Shown: piece by piece, positions 1 through 8,638 of the stretch | Layout of the letters: each line of letters opens with the position of its first letter | Position numbering within the stretch: position 1 is the first letter of the stretch | NCBI GenBank assembly: GCA_011390935.1 | Contig: JAABRL010000046.1 | Location: 1-33,528 of the forward strand | Length of the DNA stretch: 33,528 nt | Source of the DNA: Gemmatimonas sp. | GTDB taxonomy: Bacteria > Gemmatimonadota > Gemmatimonadetes > Gemmatimonadales > Gemmatimonadaceae | Direction: 5' to 3' | The notes under the pieces: generated by a model | Told to the model about the DNA's origin: nothing | Databases searched by the model: none | Seen by the model: only the letters and a program-made list of their open reading frames with translations | Made by a program: the position numbers and the translations under genes

Positions 1-184
1 ATGCCGGGACGGCGGGTGCACCGGGGCGCGCGCGGCGGTTGGCTGGCGCGTACAGGCCGAACACCGGCTGCTTGGCGGCCAGCAGTTCAACGACCGGGTT
101 GAGGCGGGGCTGGGCATGGGTGGGAGAGCCGATCAGGCTCAACGCTCCAGCCACGGAGGCCGTCAATATACGAACGCTGCGCAT
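1..184 (-). CDS. Exported protein, probably HpcH/HpaI aldolase-like (5' part only, cut by window edge)
   Basis: Translating the minus strand from ATG at 184 gives 61 residues with no stop before the window edge. The start is well supported: an AGGAAGG Shine-Dalgarno lies about 6 nt upstream. The N-terminus is a clear signal peptide (MRSVRIL, a hydrophobic stretch, then a THAQ cleavage region). Next comes the segment NPVVELLAAKQPVFGLYAPA, which resembles the start of exported HpcH/HpaI-type aldolase/citrate-lyase proteins as I remember them. That identification is inference from a short stretch, and the catalytic part lies outside the window. What is firm is a real exported protein, transcribed divergently from the DUF1592 operon. 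Confidence 0.6.
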   Translation of the reverse strand, partial: MRSVRILTASVAGALSLIGSPTHAQPRLNPVVELLAAKQPVFGLYAPANRRARPGAPAVPA

Positions 185-442
185 CGTGGTCCTTCCTCGT
201 GAAGGTGGGGTACGAGTGGGTAGGCCGTCGATCCTGTGACGAGTCGGCCGAGTTGGCACTCTCATAAGAGAGGGCATCCCACGCGTGGTGGCAAGGTAGG
301 TGCAGTGCCGATGGGGTGTGCCTGCTCTTGCCAGACGCGCTGCACCGCCGCACTGTTGACAGATTGTAGGAATCCGCGCGTCGCAGTTGTTGTTGCAGGT
401 CCTCCCGCCCGCCCTTTCCGCCCTGCCCCGGAGACCTTGGGG
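185..442. promoter_or_regulatory. Divergent intergenic region between the aldolase-like gene and the DUF1592 operon
   Basis: This 258-bp gap separates two outward-facing genes, so it must hold both promoters. A TTGACA hexamer at 356-361 on the plus strand matches a sigma70 -35 box, but no convincing -10 box follows at 16-18 bp. A reading frame continuous with the downstream gene extends back to 236. That stretch has no signal-peptide character and looks non-coding, so I treat it as leader DNA. Confidence 0.35.
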
Positions 443-3010
443 ATGAAGCCACTGGCTGTTGCTGGTGCTGGTTGTCTGCTCGCCGCACTTGGCGTCGCCG
501 TCTCTGACGGTGTCGCCTCTGATCGCGTGCCGAGCCCTCGGTTTGTTGCTGGTGCCTTCGCACCAAGCCCCGCCAGTGCTCCCGATTCGTTGCCACGCCC
601 CATGGGCGTTCACACACCGCCCCCCGCCCGCACGGTATCGCACGCCGAGGTCACCGCGTCGGCGGCGTCCTTCGCTGATGACGAGCTCAACAGCGTGGTG
701 CGTCGTACCTGCGTCACCTGCCACAGCGACTCGCGCAAGGCCGGCAATCTCACGCTGGCCTCGTTCAACTTCACAAGCGTCGCCGACAGCTCGCCCGAGA
801 TCGCCGAGAAGATGATCGGCAAGCTGCGCGCGGGCATGATGCCGCCGCCGGGTCGTCGCCGGCCTGGTGGTGATACGATGAACATGCTCGCGGTGTCGCT
901 TGAGCAGATCATGGACCGCCGCGCGCGTACGACGCCCAACCCGGGCAGTCGCGCGTTTCAGCGTCTGAACCGCCCCGAGTACGAGCGCTCGGTGCTCGAA
1001 CTGCTCGGCCTCGAGGTCAACGCCTCGTCGTGGCTGCCGCTCGATACGCGCAGCGCCAACTTCGACAACATCGCCGACGTGCAGATGCCGTCGGCCACGG
1101 TGCTCGACGCCTACCTCGATGCGGCCAGCGAGATCAGCCGCCTCGCGATCGGTGATCCGAACGCCACGCCCACCTCGGCCGCGTACCCCATTCCGCGTCT
1201 GGCCTCGCAGCTGGAGCGGCTCGAGGGCGCGCCCCCGGGCACACGCGGCGGCACCTCGGTGGTGCACACGTTCCCGGCCGATGGCCAGTACGTGTTCGTG
1301 ACCACGCTGCACGCGTCCCCCACGGGACAGCTGTACGGCGCGTCGGCTCCGTTCGACGAACAGATCGAGATCTCCGTCGATGGCGAGCGTGTGGCACTGC
1401 TCGATGTGGACCGCGGCATGTCGCAGTCCGATCCGAACGGCATGGAGATTCGCACGCTGCCCGTGCCCGTGCGCGCGGGCCCGCACCGCGTGACGGCCAC
1501 GTTCGTGCGTCGCTTTGAAGGGCCCGTGAACGATGTGATCACGCCCATCGGTCACAGCATCGCCGATACGCAGATCGGCCTGCAGCACGGCATCACCATT
1601 CTGCCGCACCTGCAGACGTTCGGCATCACGGGGCCGTTCAACCCCACGGGTGTGTCCGACACGCCCACGCGCCGCCTGATCTTCAGCTGCCGTCCGCTCA
1701 CCGAAGCCGAAGCGCGTCCCTGTGCGCAGCGCATTGTGACGCGACTCGCCAACGAGGCCTATCGTCGGCCAGCGACAGCAAGCGATGTGTCGTCGCTCAT
1801 GTCGTTCTACGATGTCGGCGCCAAGGATGGCGGCTTCGAGATCGGTGTACGCACCGCCCTTGAAGCGCTGCTCGCGAGCCCGCACTTCATTTTCCGCCTC
1901 GAGCGCACGCCGGCAGCGGCGCGACCGGGCACGGCGGTGCGCATCGACCAGCTCGATCTGGCCAGCCGCCTGTCGTTCTTCCTGTGGGGCGCGCCGCCCG
2001 ACAGTGCGCTGATCGCGCTCGCCAAGCGCGGTGTGCTCGCTGACACCACGGTGCTCGAGCGCGAGACGCGTCGCATGCTCAAGGATCCGCGCAGCGAAGC
2101 ACTCGCCACACGCTTTGCCGCACAGTGGCTGCGCCTGCAGGACATCGACAAGGTGCACCCGGACGCGATCCAGTATCCGGACTTTCATGAGCAGCTCGGC
2201 GAGGCCATGCGCCGCGAGACCGAACTGTTCTTCCACAGCCTGATCACGGAAAACCGCAGTGTGATCGACCTGCTCACGGCCGATTACACGTTCATGAACG
2301 AAGCGCTCGCCAAGCACTACGGCGTGCGCGGTGTGGTGGGACCGGAGTTTCGTCGGGTGACGCACACCGATTCCATGCGCCACGGCCTGCTCGGACACGC
2401 GAGCGTGCTCACGCTCACGTCGCACGCCAACCGCACGTCGCCAGTGCTGCGCGGCAAGTGGGTCATGGAAGTGATCCTCGGCACGCCGCCGCCGCCACCA
2501 CCGCCGGTGCCCGATCTCGAAGAGACGGCCGCTGCCGCTGACGGCCGCTTCCTCACCACGCGTGAGCGCATGGAAATGCACCGCGACAATCCGTCGTGTG
2601 CGTCGTGTCATCAGTTCATCGATCCGATCGGGCTCGCGCTCGACAACTTCGATGTGACCGGTCGCTGGCGCATTCGCGAGAACGGTGTGCCACTCGATAC
2701 GCGCGGCGATTTCTACGACGGCACCACGGTCACCAACCCGCTTGAGCTGCAGCGCGCGCTGCTCTCGCGCCCGACCACGATCCTGCGCTCGTTCACGCAG
2801 AACCTCATGGCCTACGCCACGGGGCGTCGCATGGAGTTCTACGATCAGCCGGCCATCCGTCGCATCGAGGCAGCGGCGGCGAAGAAGAACCATCGCCTCA
2901 CCGAGTACGTGGTAGGTGTTGTGAAGAGTGATCCGTTCCGTCTGCGGCGCGTGCCGGAGACCGCGGTCGAGCCAGGCTCGTCCGCGCCATCGTCCACGCG
3001 CGGCCACTGA
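443..3010 (+). CDS. Exported DUF1592/DUF1588/DUF1585-family protein with two c-type heme motifs
   Basis: An exported 855-residue protein of the large cytochrome-associated family described from Planctomycetes; its enzymatic role is not established. I chose ATG 443 because a signal peptide (MKPLAVAGAGCLLAALGVAV) starts there and GGAG lies 10 nt upstream; the frame is open back to 236. An N-terminal heme-binding CVTCH sits at residues 90-94. A DUF1587-like segment follows at about 172-233, then a beta-rich insert that may bind carbohydrate, then DUF1595 (about 429-490), DUF1592 (about 505-605), DUF1588 (about 606-700, ending in a seven-proline run) and DUF1585 (about 767-835). A second heme motif, CASCH, is at 719-723. 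Two heme sites imply periplasmic electron transfer. It is the first gene of a three-gene operon, 38 nt before the DUF1552 gene. Confidence 0.9.
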   Translation: MKPLAVAGAGCLLAALGVAVSDGVASDRVPSPRFVAGAFAPSPASAPDSLPRPMGVHTPPPARTVSHAEVTASAASFADDELNSVVRRTCVTCHSDSRKAGNLTLASFNFTSVADSSPEIAEKMIGKLRAGMMPPPGRRRPGGDTMNMLAVSLEQIMDRRARTTPNPGSRAFQRLNRPEYERSVLELLGLEVNASSWLPLDTRSANFDNIADVQMPSATVLDAYLDAASEISRLAIGDPNATPTSAAYPIPRLASQLERLEGAPPGTRGGTSVVHTFPADGQYVFVTTLHASPTGQLYGASAPFDEQIEISVDGERVALLDVDRGMSQSDPNGMEIRTLPVPVRAGPHRVTATFVRRFEGPVNDVITPIGHSIADTQIGLQHGITILPHLQTFGITGPFNPTGVSDTPTRRLIFSCRPLTEAEARPCAQRIVTRLANEAYRRPATASDVSSLMSFYDVGAKDGGFEIGVRTALEALLASPHFIFRLERTPAAARPGTAVRIDQLDLASRLSFFLWGAPPDSALIALAKRGVLADTTVLERETRRMLKDPRSEALATRFAAQWLRLQDIDKVHPDAIQYPDFHEQLGEAMRRETELFFHSLITENRSVIDLLTADYTFMNEALAKHYGVRGVVGPEFRRVTHTDSMRHGLLGHASVLTLTSHANRTSPVLRGKWVMEVILGTPPPPPPPVPDLEETAAAADGRFLTTRERMEMHRDNPSCASCHQFIDPIGLALDNFDVTGRWRIRENGVPLDTRGDFYDGTTVTNPLELQRALLSRPTTILRSFTQNLMAYATGRRMEFYDQPAIRRIEAAAAKKNHRLTEYVVGVVKSDPFRLRRVPETAVEPGSSAPSSTRGH

Positions 3011-3048
3011 ACTCGCCGCCGTCCCAACTTCTTCGGAGTCGTACGTCC

Positions 3049-4440
3049 ATGGAATTTCTCAGCGGCAAGTCCATCCCTCGCCGGCGGTTCGTGAAAGGCA
3101 TGAGTGCCACCTTGGCGCTCCCGTACCTCGACGCCATGACGCCGATCGGGCGTGGTGGCCTGCGCAAGGCCAACGATCCGCCTCGCCTCGTGGCCATCGA
3201 AATGGTGCACGGTGCGGCCGGCTGCAATGAGCTCGGCGCCAAGGCCAACATGTGGTCGCCCGCCGACGCCGGCAGTGCCTTCGATCTCACGCCCACCGCG
3301 CTCCAGTCGCTTGATCCGTGGCGCGAGTATCTCACGATCATCAGCAACACCGATGTGCGCGCGGCCGAGCCCACGTCGCCCATGGAAATCGGCGGTGACC
3401 ATTTCCGCTCGAGCGCCACGTTCCTCACGCAGATGCACCCCAAGCAGACGGAAGGCTCGGATGTGCGCGTGGGTGTTTCGCTCGATCAGATGTACGCGCA
3501 GCGGTTCGGGCAGGAGACGCCGATCCCGTCCATGCAGCTGTGCATCGAAAATGTGGACCAGGCCGGCGGCTGTGCGTACGGCTACGCCTGCGTGTACACC
3601 GACTCCATCTCGTGGGCGTCGCCGAGCGATCCGCTCCCCGTGATTCGTGATCCGCGCGTGGCCTTCGAGAAGCTGTTCGGCGTTGGCGGCAGCTCGGCCG
3701 AGCGCGCAGAGCGTCGCCGCACGCGTCGCAGCATTCTCGACTTCATGACGGGCGAGCTCTCCGCGCTGCAGGCGCAGCTCGGCCCCGATGACCGGCACCG
3801 CCTCGGTCGTTACCTCGAAGACATTCGCGAGGTGGAGCGTCGCATTCAGCGTATCGAAGCGCGCAACCTCAGCGGCGATCCGCGTGAACTGCCTGAGGCA
3901 CCCGCTGGCGTGCCCGACTCGTTCGCCGATCACGTGCAGCTCATGTTCGACATCCAGGCGCTCGCCTTTGCGTCCGATGTCACGCGTGTATTCTCGTTCA
4001 AGATGGGACGCGACGGCTCGAGCCGCGTGTACGCCGAGAGCGGCACCGACAAGCCGTTCCATCCGGCCTCGCATCACGGCGGCAACGAACGTGGCGTGAA
4101 GGACTTCCAGCTCATCAACAAGTACCACGTGGCCCAGCTGCCGTACTTCCTGAACAAGCTCAAGGACATTCAGGAGAACGACGGCACGATGCTCGACAAG
4201 ACGATGATCATCTATGGCTCGCCGATGGGCGACTCGAACCTGCACAACCATCGTCGTTGCCCGCTCATCGTGCTCGGCAAGGCCAACGGTGGGCTCACGG
4301 GCAACCTGCACATCCAGACGCCCGATGGCACACCCATGGCGAACGCGATGCTCAGCATGGCGCACACGCTCGGGCTGAATGATCTCACGAGCTTCGGAGA
4401 CAGCACCGATGCGCTCAACCTCGTCGCCGCGAACAGCTGA
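3049..4440 (+). CDS. Tat-exported DUF1552 domain protein
   Basis: A 463-residue DUF1552 protein; this family habitually lies beside DUF1592 proteins and has no proven activity. The ATG at 3049 is preceded by GGAG at 3035-3038. The N-terminus carries a twin-arginine signal: SIPRRRFVKGMSATLALPYL has RRRFVK at 11-16 followed by a hydrophobic segment. Tat export means it folds in the cytoplasm, which often reflects a bound cofactor or metal, although none can be read from the sequence. The conserved segment KPFHPASHHGG (about residues 337-347) is rich in histidine and could bind metal; that is inference. The family shows sulfatase/phosphatase-like features in its C-terminal half (IIYGSPMGDSNLHNH). 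The stop codon lies 1 nt from the ankyrin gene start, so the two are probably translationally coupled. Confidence 0.9.
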   Translation: MEFLSGKSIPRRRFVKGMSATLALPYLDAMTPIGRGGLRKANDPPRLVAIEMVHGAAGCNELGAKANMWSPADAGSAFDLTPTALQSLDPWREYLTIISNTDVRAAEPTSPMEIGGDHFRSSATFLTQMHPKQTEGSDVRVGVSLDQMYAQRFGQETPIPSMQLCIENVDQAGGCAYGYACVYTDSISWASPSDPLPVIRDPRVAFEKLFGVGGSSAERAERRRTRRSILDFMTGELSALQAQLGPDDRHRLGRYLEDIREVERRIQRIEARNLSGDPRELPEAPAGVPDSFADHVQLMFDIQALAFASDVTRVFSFKMGRDGSSRVYAESGTDKPFHPASHHGGNERGVKDFQLINKYHVAQLPYFLNKLKDIQENDGTMLDKTMIIYGSPMGDSNLHNHRRCPLIVLGKANGGLTGNLHIQTPDGTPMANAMLSMAHTLGLNDLTSFGDSTDALNLVAANS

Positions 4441-4441
4441 C

Positions 4442-6361
4442 ATGTCGCGCACCTCGCGTTCCATCGCCGCACGCCGTATCGCGCTCGCCCTCACGTGCGG
4501 CGCGGCGGTGTCGGCGCTGTCGGCGTCGCGTCCGTGGCCGTCGTCCGCGGGCGCAGCCGCGCGTGATGTCACCAGTGTGCCGGGTGCACGCGCGTCCGTG
4601 CCCAACGAAGCCCCCATCGCCGACGCCGCCATGCGTGGTGATAGCGCGCAGCTGCGGCAGCTGCTGCGGCAGGGACTCGATGTGAACGCCGCGCAGGCAG
4701 ACGGCATGACCGCACTGCATTGGGCCGCGTCGCGCGGTGATGTGGCGTCAGCACGCATGCTGCTGTTTGCCGGCGCGCGCTCGGCCGCCATGACGCGCAA
4801 CGGCAATTACACCCCGCTGCACCTTGCCGCCCGCTCGGGACGCGGGGCCATGGTGCGCGCACTGCTCGAGGGCGGTGCCGATCCCAAGGCGGTAACCAGC
4901 TCGGGCGGCGCGACCGCGCTGCACTTCGCGGCGGGCAACGGTGATTCGGTGTCGGTGGCGGCGCTGACCGCGGCCGGTGCCGTCGTCGATGCGCGCGATG
5001 CGGCCTACGAGCAGACGCCACTCATGTGGGCGGCCGCGTACGATCGGGTCCGCGCGATTCGTGTGTTGCTGGCCGCCGGTGCCGACAAGGAAGCCGTCTC
5101 GAAGGTGGAAGACATCGCGCAGCGCGAGAAGGATGAGCGCGCTGAGCTCACGGCCCGTGCGCGCCGCGTAGCGGCGCTCAAGGCCGCCGCACAGCCCGTA
5201 CCGGCCCCCGGGCAGGGCGCAGGTGCTCCTGCGGCCGCTGGTGCCGCTGGCGGGCGTGCAGGCGCTGCCGCGCCGGCAGCCGCCGGTGCACGTCCCGCAG
5301 ACGCGTCGCGCCCCGCACCTGCGGCGCGCCCGGCCGCCGACACGTCGGAAGGTCGTCCCCTCTCCTACGGCGATCTCGTGGGCGGCAAGGGCGGCCTCAC
5401 GCCGCTGCTCTTCGCCGTGCGCGACGGACAGGTCGCCGCCATGGAAGCGCTGCTCGACGCGGGCGCGCAGATCAACCATGTGAGTGCGGGCGACAAGACC
5501 AGTCCGCTGCTCATGGCCACGATCAACGGCCGCTACGACATCGCCAAGGCACTGCTCGCGCGCGGCGCCGATCCCAGGCTCGCCTCCGACGCTGGCGCGA
5601 CGCCGCTCTACGCCACGATCAACATTCGCTGGGCCGCGAAGTCGCTGTATCCGCAGCCCACGGCGCAGGAGCAGCAGACCACGACGCATCTCGAGCTCAT
5701 GGAGGCGCTCATCAAGGCTGGCGCCGATGTGAATGCACGACTGACCAAGCACCTCTGGTACATGTCGTACAACTTCGATCTGCTCGGCGTGAACACCATC
5801 GGCGCCACGCCCTTCTGGCGCGCGGCCTACGGTCTCGATCTGCCAGCCATGAAGCTGCTGCTGGCACACGGGGCCGATCATACCATCCCCACCACCAAGC
5901 CCCCCGGTCGTCAGCGGAGCGCCGAAGGTGGTGACATCGCCATGCCCGACAAGGATCCGTCCGGGCTGCCCGCGGTGCCCGTGGGTGGGCCTGGCACGTA
6001 TGCGCTGCACGCGGCCAGCGGTGTTGGCTACGGCGAAGGATTTGCCGCCAACTCACATCGCTATGCGCCCGGCGCATGGGTGTCCACCGTGAAGTTCCTC
6101 ATCGAGGAGCTGGGCGTGGATGTGAATCAGCGCGACATGAACGGCTACAACGCGATTCATCATGCCGCGGCGCGGGGTGACAACGAGCTCATCGAATATC
6201 TCGTGAGCAAGGGCGGCGACGTGATGGCGATGAGCCGTCGCGGTCAGACCACCGCCGACATGGCCAACGGTCCGGTGCAGCGTGTGCCCCCGTTCCAGGA
6301 GACGGTCGATCTGCTGATGAAGCTCGGCTCGAAGAACAGCAACAAGTGCATGTCCTGCTGA
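4442..6361 (+). CDS. Exported ankyrin-repeat protein
   Basis: A 639-residue protein with two blocks of ankyrin repeats. ATG 4442 is chosen because it begins one base after the DUF1552 stop and opens a basic signal-like segment (RSIAARRIALALTCGAAVSA). Earlier in-frame ATGs lie inside the DUF1552 gene. The first block (about residues 55-235) contains typical units such as GMTALHWAASRGD and YTPLHLAARSGR. A low-complexity Ala/Pro/Gly linker follows (about 240-300). The second block (about 315-630) includes units TPLLFAVRDGQ and NAIHHAAARGDNELIEYLVS. It ends in NKCMSC, a C-terminal pair of cysteines. Ankyrin repeats mediate protein-protein contacts, so this may scaffold the two enzymes encoded upstream. 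Export of ankyrin proteins beside DUF1552/DUF1592 genes fits a periplasmic complex, but that is inference. Confidence 0.9.
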   Translation: MSRTSRSIAARRIALALTCGAAVSALSASRPWPSSAGAAARDVTSVPGARASVPNEAPIADAAMRGDSAQLRQLLRQGLDVNAAQADGMTALHWAASRGDVASARMLLFAGARSAAMTRNGNYTPLHLAARSGRGAMVRALLEGGADPKAVTSSGGATALHFAAGNGDSVSVAALTAAGAVVDARDAAYEQTPLMWAAAYDRVRAIRVLLAAGADKEAVSKVEDIAQREKDERAELTARARRVAALKAAAQPVPAPGQGAGAPAAAGAAGGRAGAAAPAAAGARPADASRPAPAARPAADTSEGRPLSYGDLVGGKGGLTPLLFAVRDGQVAAMEALLDAGAQINHVSAGDKTSPLLMATINGRYDIAKALLARGADPRLASDAGATPLYATINIRWAAKSLYPQPTAQEQQTTTHLELMEALIKAGADVNARLTKHLWYMSYNFDLLGVNTIGATPFWRAAYGLDLPAMKLLLAHGADHTIPTTKPPGRQRSAEGGDIAMPDKDPSGLPAVPVGGPGTYALHAASGVGYGEGFAANSHRYAPGAWVSTVKFLIEELGVDVNQRDMNGYNAIHHAAARGDNELIEYLVSKGGDVMAMSRRGQTTADMANGPVQRVPPFQETVDLLMKLGSKNSNKCMSC

Positions 6362-6388
6362 TTGCGACCCGCGTTGCATGATGTGCAC

Positions 6389-6419
6389 AGGCCCCGGCGA
6401 TCACTGATCGCCGGGGCCT
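6389..6419. terminator. Bidirectional intrinsic terminator
   Basis: A perfect 13-bp stem (AGGCCCCGGCGAT at 6389-6401 pairs with ATCGCCGGGGCCT at 6407-6419) encloses a 5-nt loop. It lies between the convergent ankyrin gene and FmdB-type gene, 27 nt after the ankyrin stop. The flanking T-run is short (CCTTCT), but stem strength and position make a shared terminator the obvious reading. Confidence 0.8.
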
Positions 6420-6443
6420 TCTGCTTGCGTGCACCGAGCACGT

Positions 6444-6689
6444 TCAGTCGTCGTGACTCGCCTCGTACTTGGCCTGCTCGTGCATGCGGTCGAACCCCTG
6501 CGCCTTGTCGCGCCGCTTGGCGGCTTGCATGGCCAGCGAGCGCGTTCCCGAGGTCTTGAGCGCGGGCAGCGACAGCTGCTTCTCCACGCTCGTGCTCGTG
6601 CAGGCGGGACAGGTGGGCGTGTCGGCCGAACGCACGAGCTGCTCGAACTCGTGTGCGCAGGCGGTGCAGGTGAAGTCGAAGACGGGCAT
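6444..6689 (-). CDS. FmdB family zinc-ribbon protein
   Basis: An 81-residue protein beginning MPVFDFTCTAC, the usual start of the FmdB putative regulatory family (normally MP.Y.Y.C..C). Four cysteines (C8, C11, C27, C30) form a CxxC-CxxC zinc ribbon. The remaining 50 residues are polar and charged, as usual in this family. The open frame runs further upstream, but ATG 6689 fits the family start and has GGAG 9 nt upstream. FmdB members are thought to be regulatory or nucleic-acid-associated, but no specific role can be read here. The gene faces the ankyrin operon and diverges from the transglycosylase gene. Confidence 0.85.
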   Translation of the reverse strand: MPVFDFTCTACAHEFEQLVRSADTPTCPACTSTSVEKQLSLPALKTSGTRSLAMQAAKRRDKAQGFDRMHEQAKYEASHDD

Positions 6690-6769
6690 GCGGCACTCCG
6701 GGTGGGACGAGAGGTGTGACCTGATGAAAGATAGAGTGTCAGACGAGGAATGGGAGGCGTTCACAGCGC

Positions 6770-6798
6770 GTGACAACGCGTGTCCCCAACTCCATACT
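6770..6798 (+). promoter_or_regulatory. Candidate promoter giving a leaderless transglycosylase mRNA
   Basis: GTGACA (6770-6775) and CATACT (6793-6798) are separated by 17 bp and resemble -35 and -10 boxes. The -10 ends 6 nt before the ATG at 6805, so transcription would begin at or beside the start codon. No Shine-Dalgarno is visible before that ATG, which is consistent with a leaderless mRNA. The -10 match is weak, so this stays tentative. Confidence 0.3.
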
Positions 6799-6804
6799 CG
6801 CTGT

Positions 6805-8082
6805 ATGCCCCTGCTGCTGCTCCTCGCCACGCTGCTGCTCGCGACCATGGTGCCACACGCGCTGTTGGCGCAGCCTGCAGCGCGCGGCACGACCGCCACC
6901 GCCGGACCGGTCGTGCCGAGTGCCGAGCAGTTCGCGCGCTGCCTCGAGACATTGCGTCCGGCAGCGCTGAAGGCGCGCGTGAACGCCGCCACCTGGCGCG
7001 AGCACACCGCCGCGCTCACCCCCGATGCGCGCGTGCTCGCGAACCTCGATGCGCAGCCCGAGTTTCGTCTCGCCATCTGGGACTACGTGGCCGTGATGGT
7101 GGACGAGGAGCGCATTGCGGACGGACAGTTGGCTATGCGCGAGCACGCGCCGCTGCTCGAGGCCCTGCACGCCCGGTACAGCGTGGAGCCGGCGGTGCTC
7201 GTGGCGGTGTGGGGCGTGGAGACCAACTTCGGTCGCGGCCTCGGCGTCTACCCCATCGTGCAGTCGCTCGCCACGCTCAGCTGTGCGGGACGTCGGCAGG
7301 CGTACTTTCGCACGGAACTGTTTGCCGCGCTGCGTATTCTGCAGGCCGGTCACGTCTCGGCGGCGCAACTCTACGGCTCGTGGGCCGGCGCGTTCGGACA
7401 CGTACAGTTCATGCCGAGCACGTTCGAACGCCTTGCCGTGGATCACGACGGCGACGGACGGCGCAATCTCATGCGTGACGTGCCGGATGCCCTCGCCTCC
7501 GCCGCCAACTACCTGCGCAACGCGGGATGGCAGCGTGGGCAGCCGTGGGGGATCGAAGTTGCGTTGCCGAGCGCGGCCGGCGCGCCGTTTTCGGCGCGCG
7601 GCGAGGGACGACGCGTGAAGCGCACGCTGGCCGAGTGGCATCGACGCGGCCTGCGTCGTGTGAGCGGCGGGCCGTTGGTCGCGGGTGATCTCGCCGCGAG
7701 CAGCACGGCCGGGCTGCTCACCCCATCGGGTGTGGACGGTCCCGCCTTTCTCGTGCTGCGCAACTTCGACGCGATCTATCGCTACAACGCCTCGGAGAGC
7801 TACGCGCTGTCCATCGCACACCTCGCCGATCGATTGCGTGGCGCGCCCGCGTTCGCGACCGCGTGGCCGACGGATGACGGCGGGCTCTCGCGCGCGGAGC
7901 GTCGTGAGCTGCAGCAGCTGCTCACGGCTCGCGGCCATGACATCGGCGACGTGGACGGAGTGCTCGGCGCTCGCACCATTGCGGCAGTGCGCGCCGAGCA
8001 GGAGGCGCTTGCACATGAGATCACCGGTCGTCCTGGTCAGCGGTTGCTCGTTGCACTGCGCGCCGTGCTGCAGCAGCGATGA
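6805..8082 (+). CDS. Lytic murein transglycosylase, MltB-like (GH103) with peptidoglycan-binding domain
   Basis: An exported peptidoglycan lyase that cleaves the MurNAc-GlcNAc bond to form 1,6-anhydro-MurNAc. ATG 6805 starts a strongly hydrophobic signal (MPLLLLLATLLLATM, then ALLAQ); an in-frame ATG at 6724, with GAGAGG upstream, is the alternative. The SLT/MltB fold occupies about residues 40-340. The catalytic motif VWGVETNFG contains the probable catalytic Glu at position 139, and AFGHVQFMPSTF and NAGWQRG are further family signatures. A DHDGDGRRN segment resembles the MltB calcium-binding loop. The C-terminus (about 356-400, LSRAERRELQQLLTARGHD) is a PG_binding_1 domain, which anchors the enzyme to the wall. 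At 425 residues it is of normal size. Its 3' end is 35 nt from the convergent DinB-like gene, with no clear terminator between. Confidence 0.9.
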   Translation: MPLLLLLATLLLATMVPHALLAQPAARGTTATAGPVVPSAEQFARCLETLRPAALKARVNAATWREHTAALTPDARVLANLDAQPEFRLAIWDYVAVMVDEERIADGQLAMREHAPLLEALHARYSVEPAVLVAVWGVETNFGRGLGVYPIVQSLATLSCAGRRQAYFRTELFAALRILQAGHVSAAQLYGSWAGAFGHVQFMPSTFERLAVDHDGDGRRNLMRDVPDALASAANYLRNAGWQRGQPWGIEVALPSAAGAPFSARGEGRRVKRTLAEWHRRGLRRVSGGPLVAGDLAASSTAGLLTPSGVDGPAFLVLRNFDAIYRYNASESYALSIAHLADRLRGAPAFATAWPTDDGGLSRAERRELQQLLTARGHDIGDVDGVLGARTIAAVRAEQEALAHEITGRPGQRLLVALRAVLQQR

Positions 8083-8117
8083 CGTGCCGCAGCACGCCGC
8101 CATACGCCACGTGACGC

Positions 8118-8570
8118 CTACACGCCGAACTGTCGCAGATGATGATCGAGATGCTTATGCGCCAGTCGCCCCCACTGCGCGGGTGTGAGCATGCCGAACA
8201 GCGGATGGGGCGCCCACGACACTGGCGCCCGATCCGGCGCAAACCGCTCCAGCAGCGACAGGAGCTGCTCACGCTCGTGTTCGATCGACACGGGGGCACG
8301 CGAGCGCAGCTCACGCGCCGTGGGAGCGCCCTTGGGAAATGGTACCACGTCGATCATGAGCCACTGAACCAGGCGAGTGCGCGCGAGCGGCAGGGGACGG
8401 AGCGCGATCGGCAGCTCGCCGGTGGCGTTGCGCAGCGCATCGGTGCAATGCGCGAGCATCTCGGCGGCGTTCATACGCCCCCAGCGCGGGGTGGAATCGG
8501 CGGTGACCGCCCGCACGCGATCGGCGAGCCGTGTGCGGTCGGCGGAATCAGCGAGCGAGGGCATGCTCAC
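8118..8570 (-). CDS. DinB-superfamily / DUF1569 protein
   Basis: A 150-residue protein of the DinB/YfiT four-helix-bundle type. Characteristic motifs are [17 protein letters not shown] near residue 30 and [19 protein letters not shown] followed by LDHHLRQFG at the C-terminus. The spaced histidines (H41, and the C-terminal H and HH) match the metal-binding triad of this superfamily. Members are typically thiol-dependent or metal-dependent enzymes of unknown substrate, and the exact reaction cannot be told. I favour GTG 8570 because GGAG lies 10 nt upstream; ATG 8564 is two codons further in. It diverges from the YbjQ-like gene. Confidence 0.75.
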   Translation of the reverse strand: MSMPSLADSADRTRLADRVRAVTADSTPRWGRMNAAEMLAHCTDALRNATGELPIALRPLPLARTRLVQWLMIDVVPFPKGAPTARELRSRAPVSIEHEREQLLSLLERFAPDRAPVSWAPHPLFGMLTPAQWGRLAHKHLDHHLRQFGV

Positions 8571-8638
8571 GCATCGTGCGCTCCGTAAGTTTCCGAGGTC
8601 TCGTGTGGTCCCCTCCCCTTCAGCTTAAGGAGCTACCC

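Noticed and set aside
2845..4806. A 653-codon open frame on the minus strand over the DUF1552 gene
   Set aside because: It is antisense to three well-supported genes with clear family motifs, its product is Arg/Ala/His-rich without domains, and such shadows are expected in GC-rich coding DNA.
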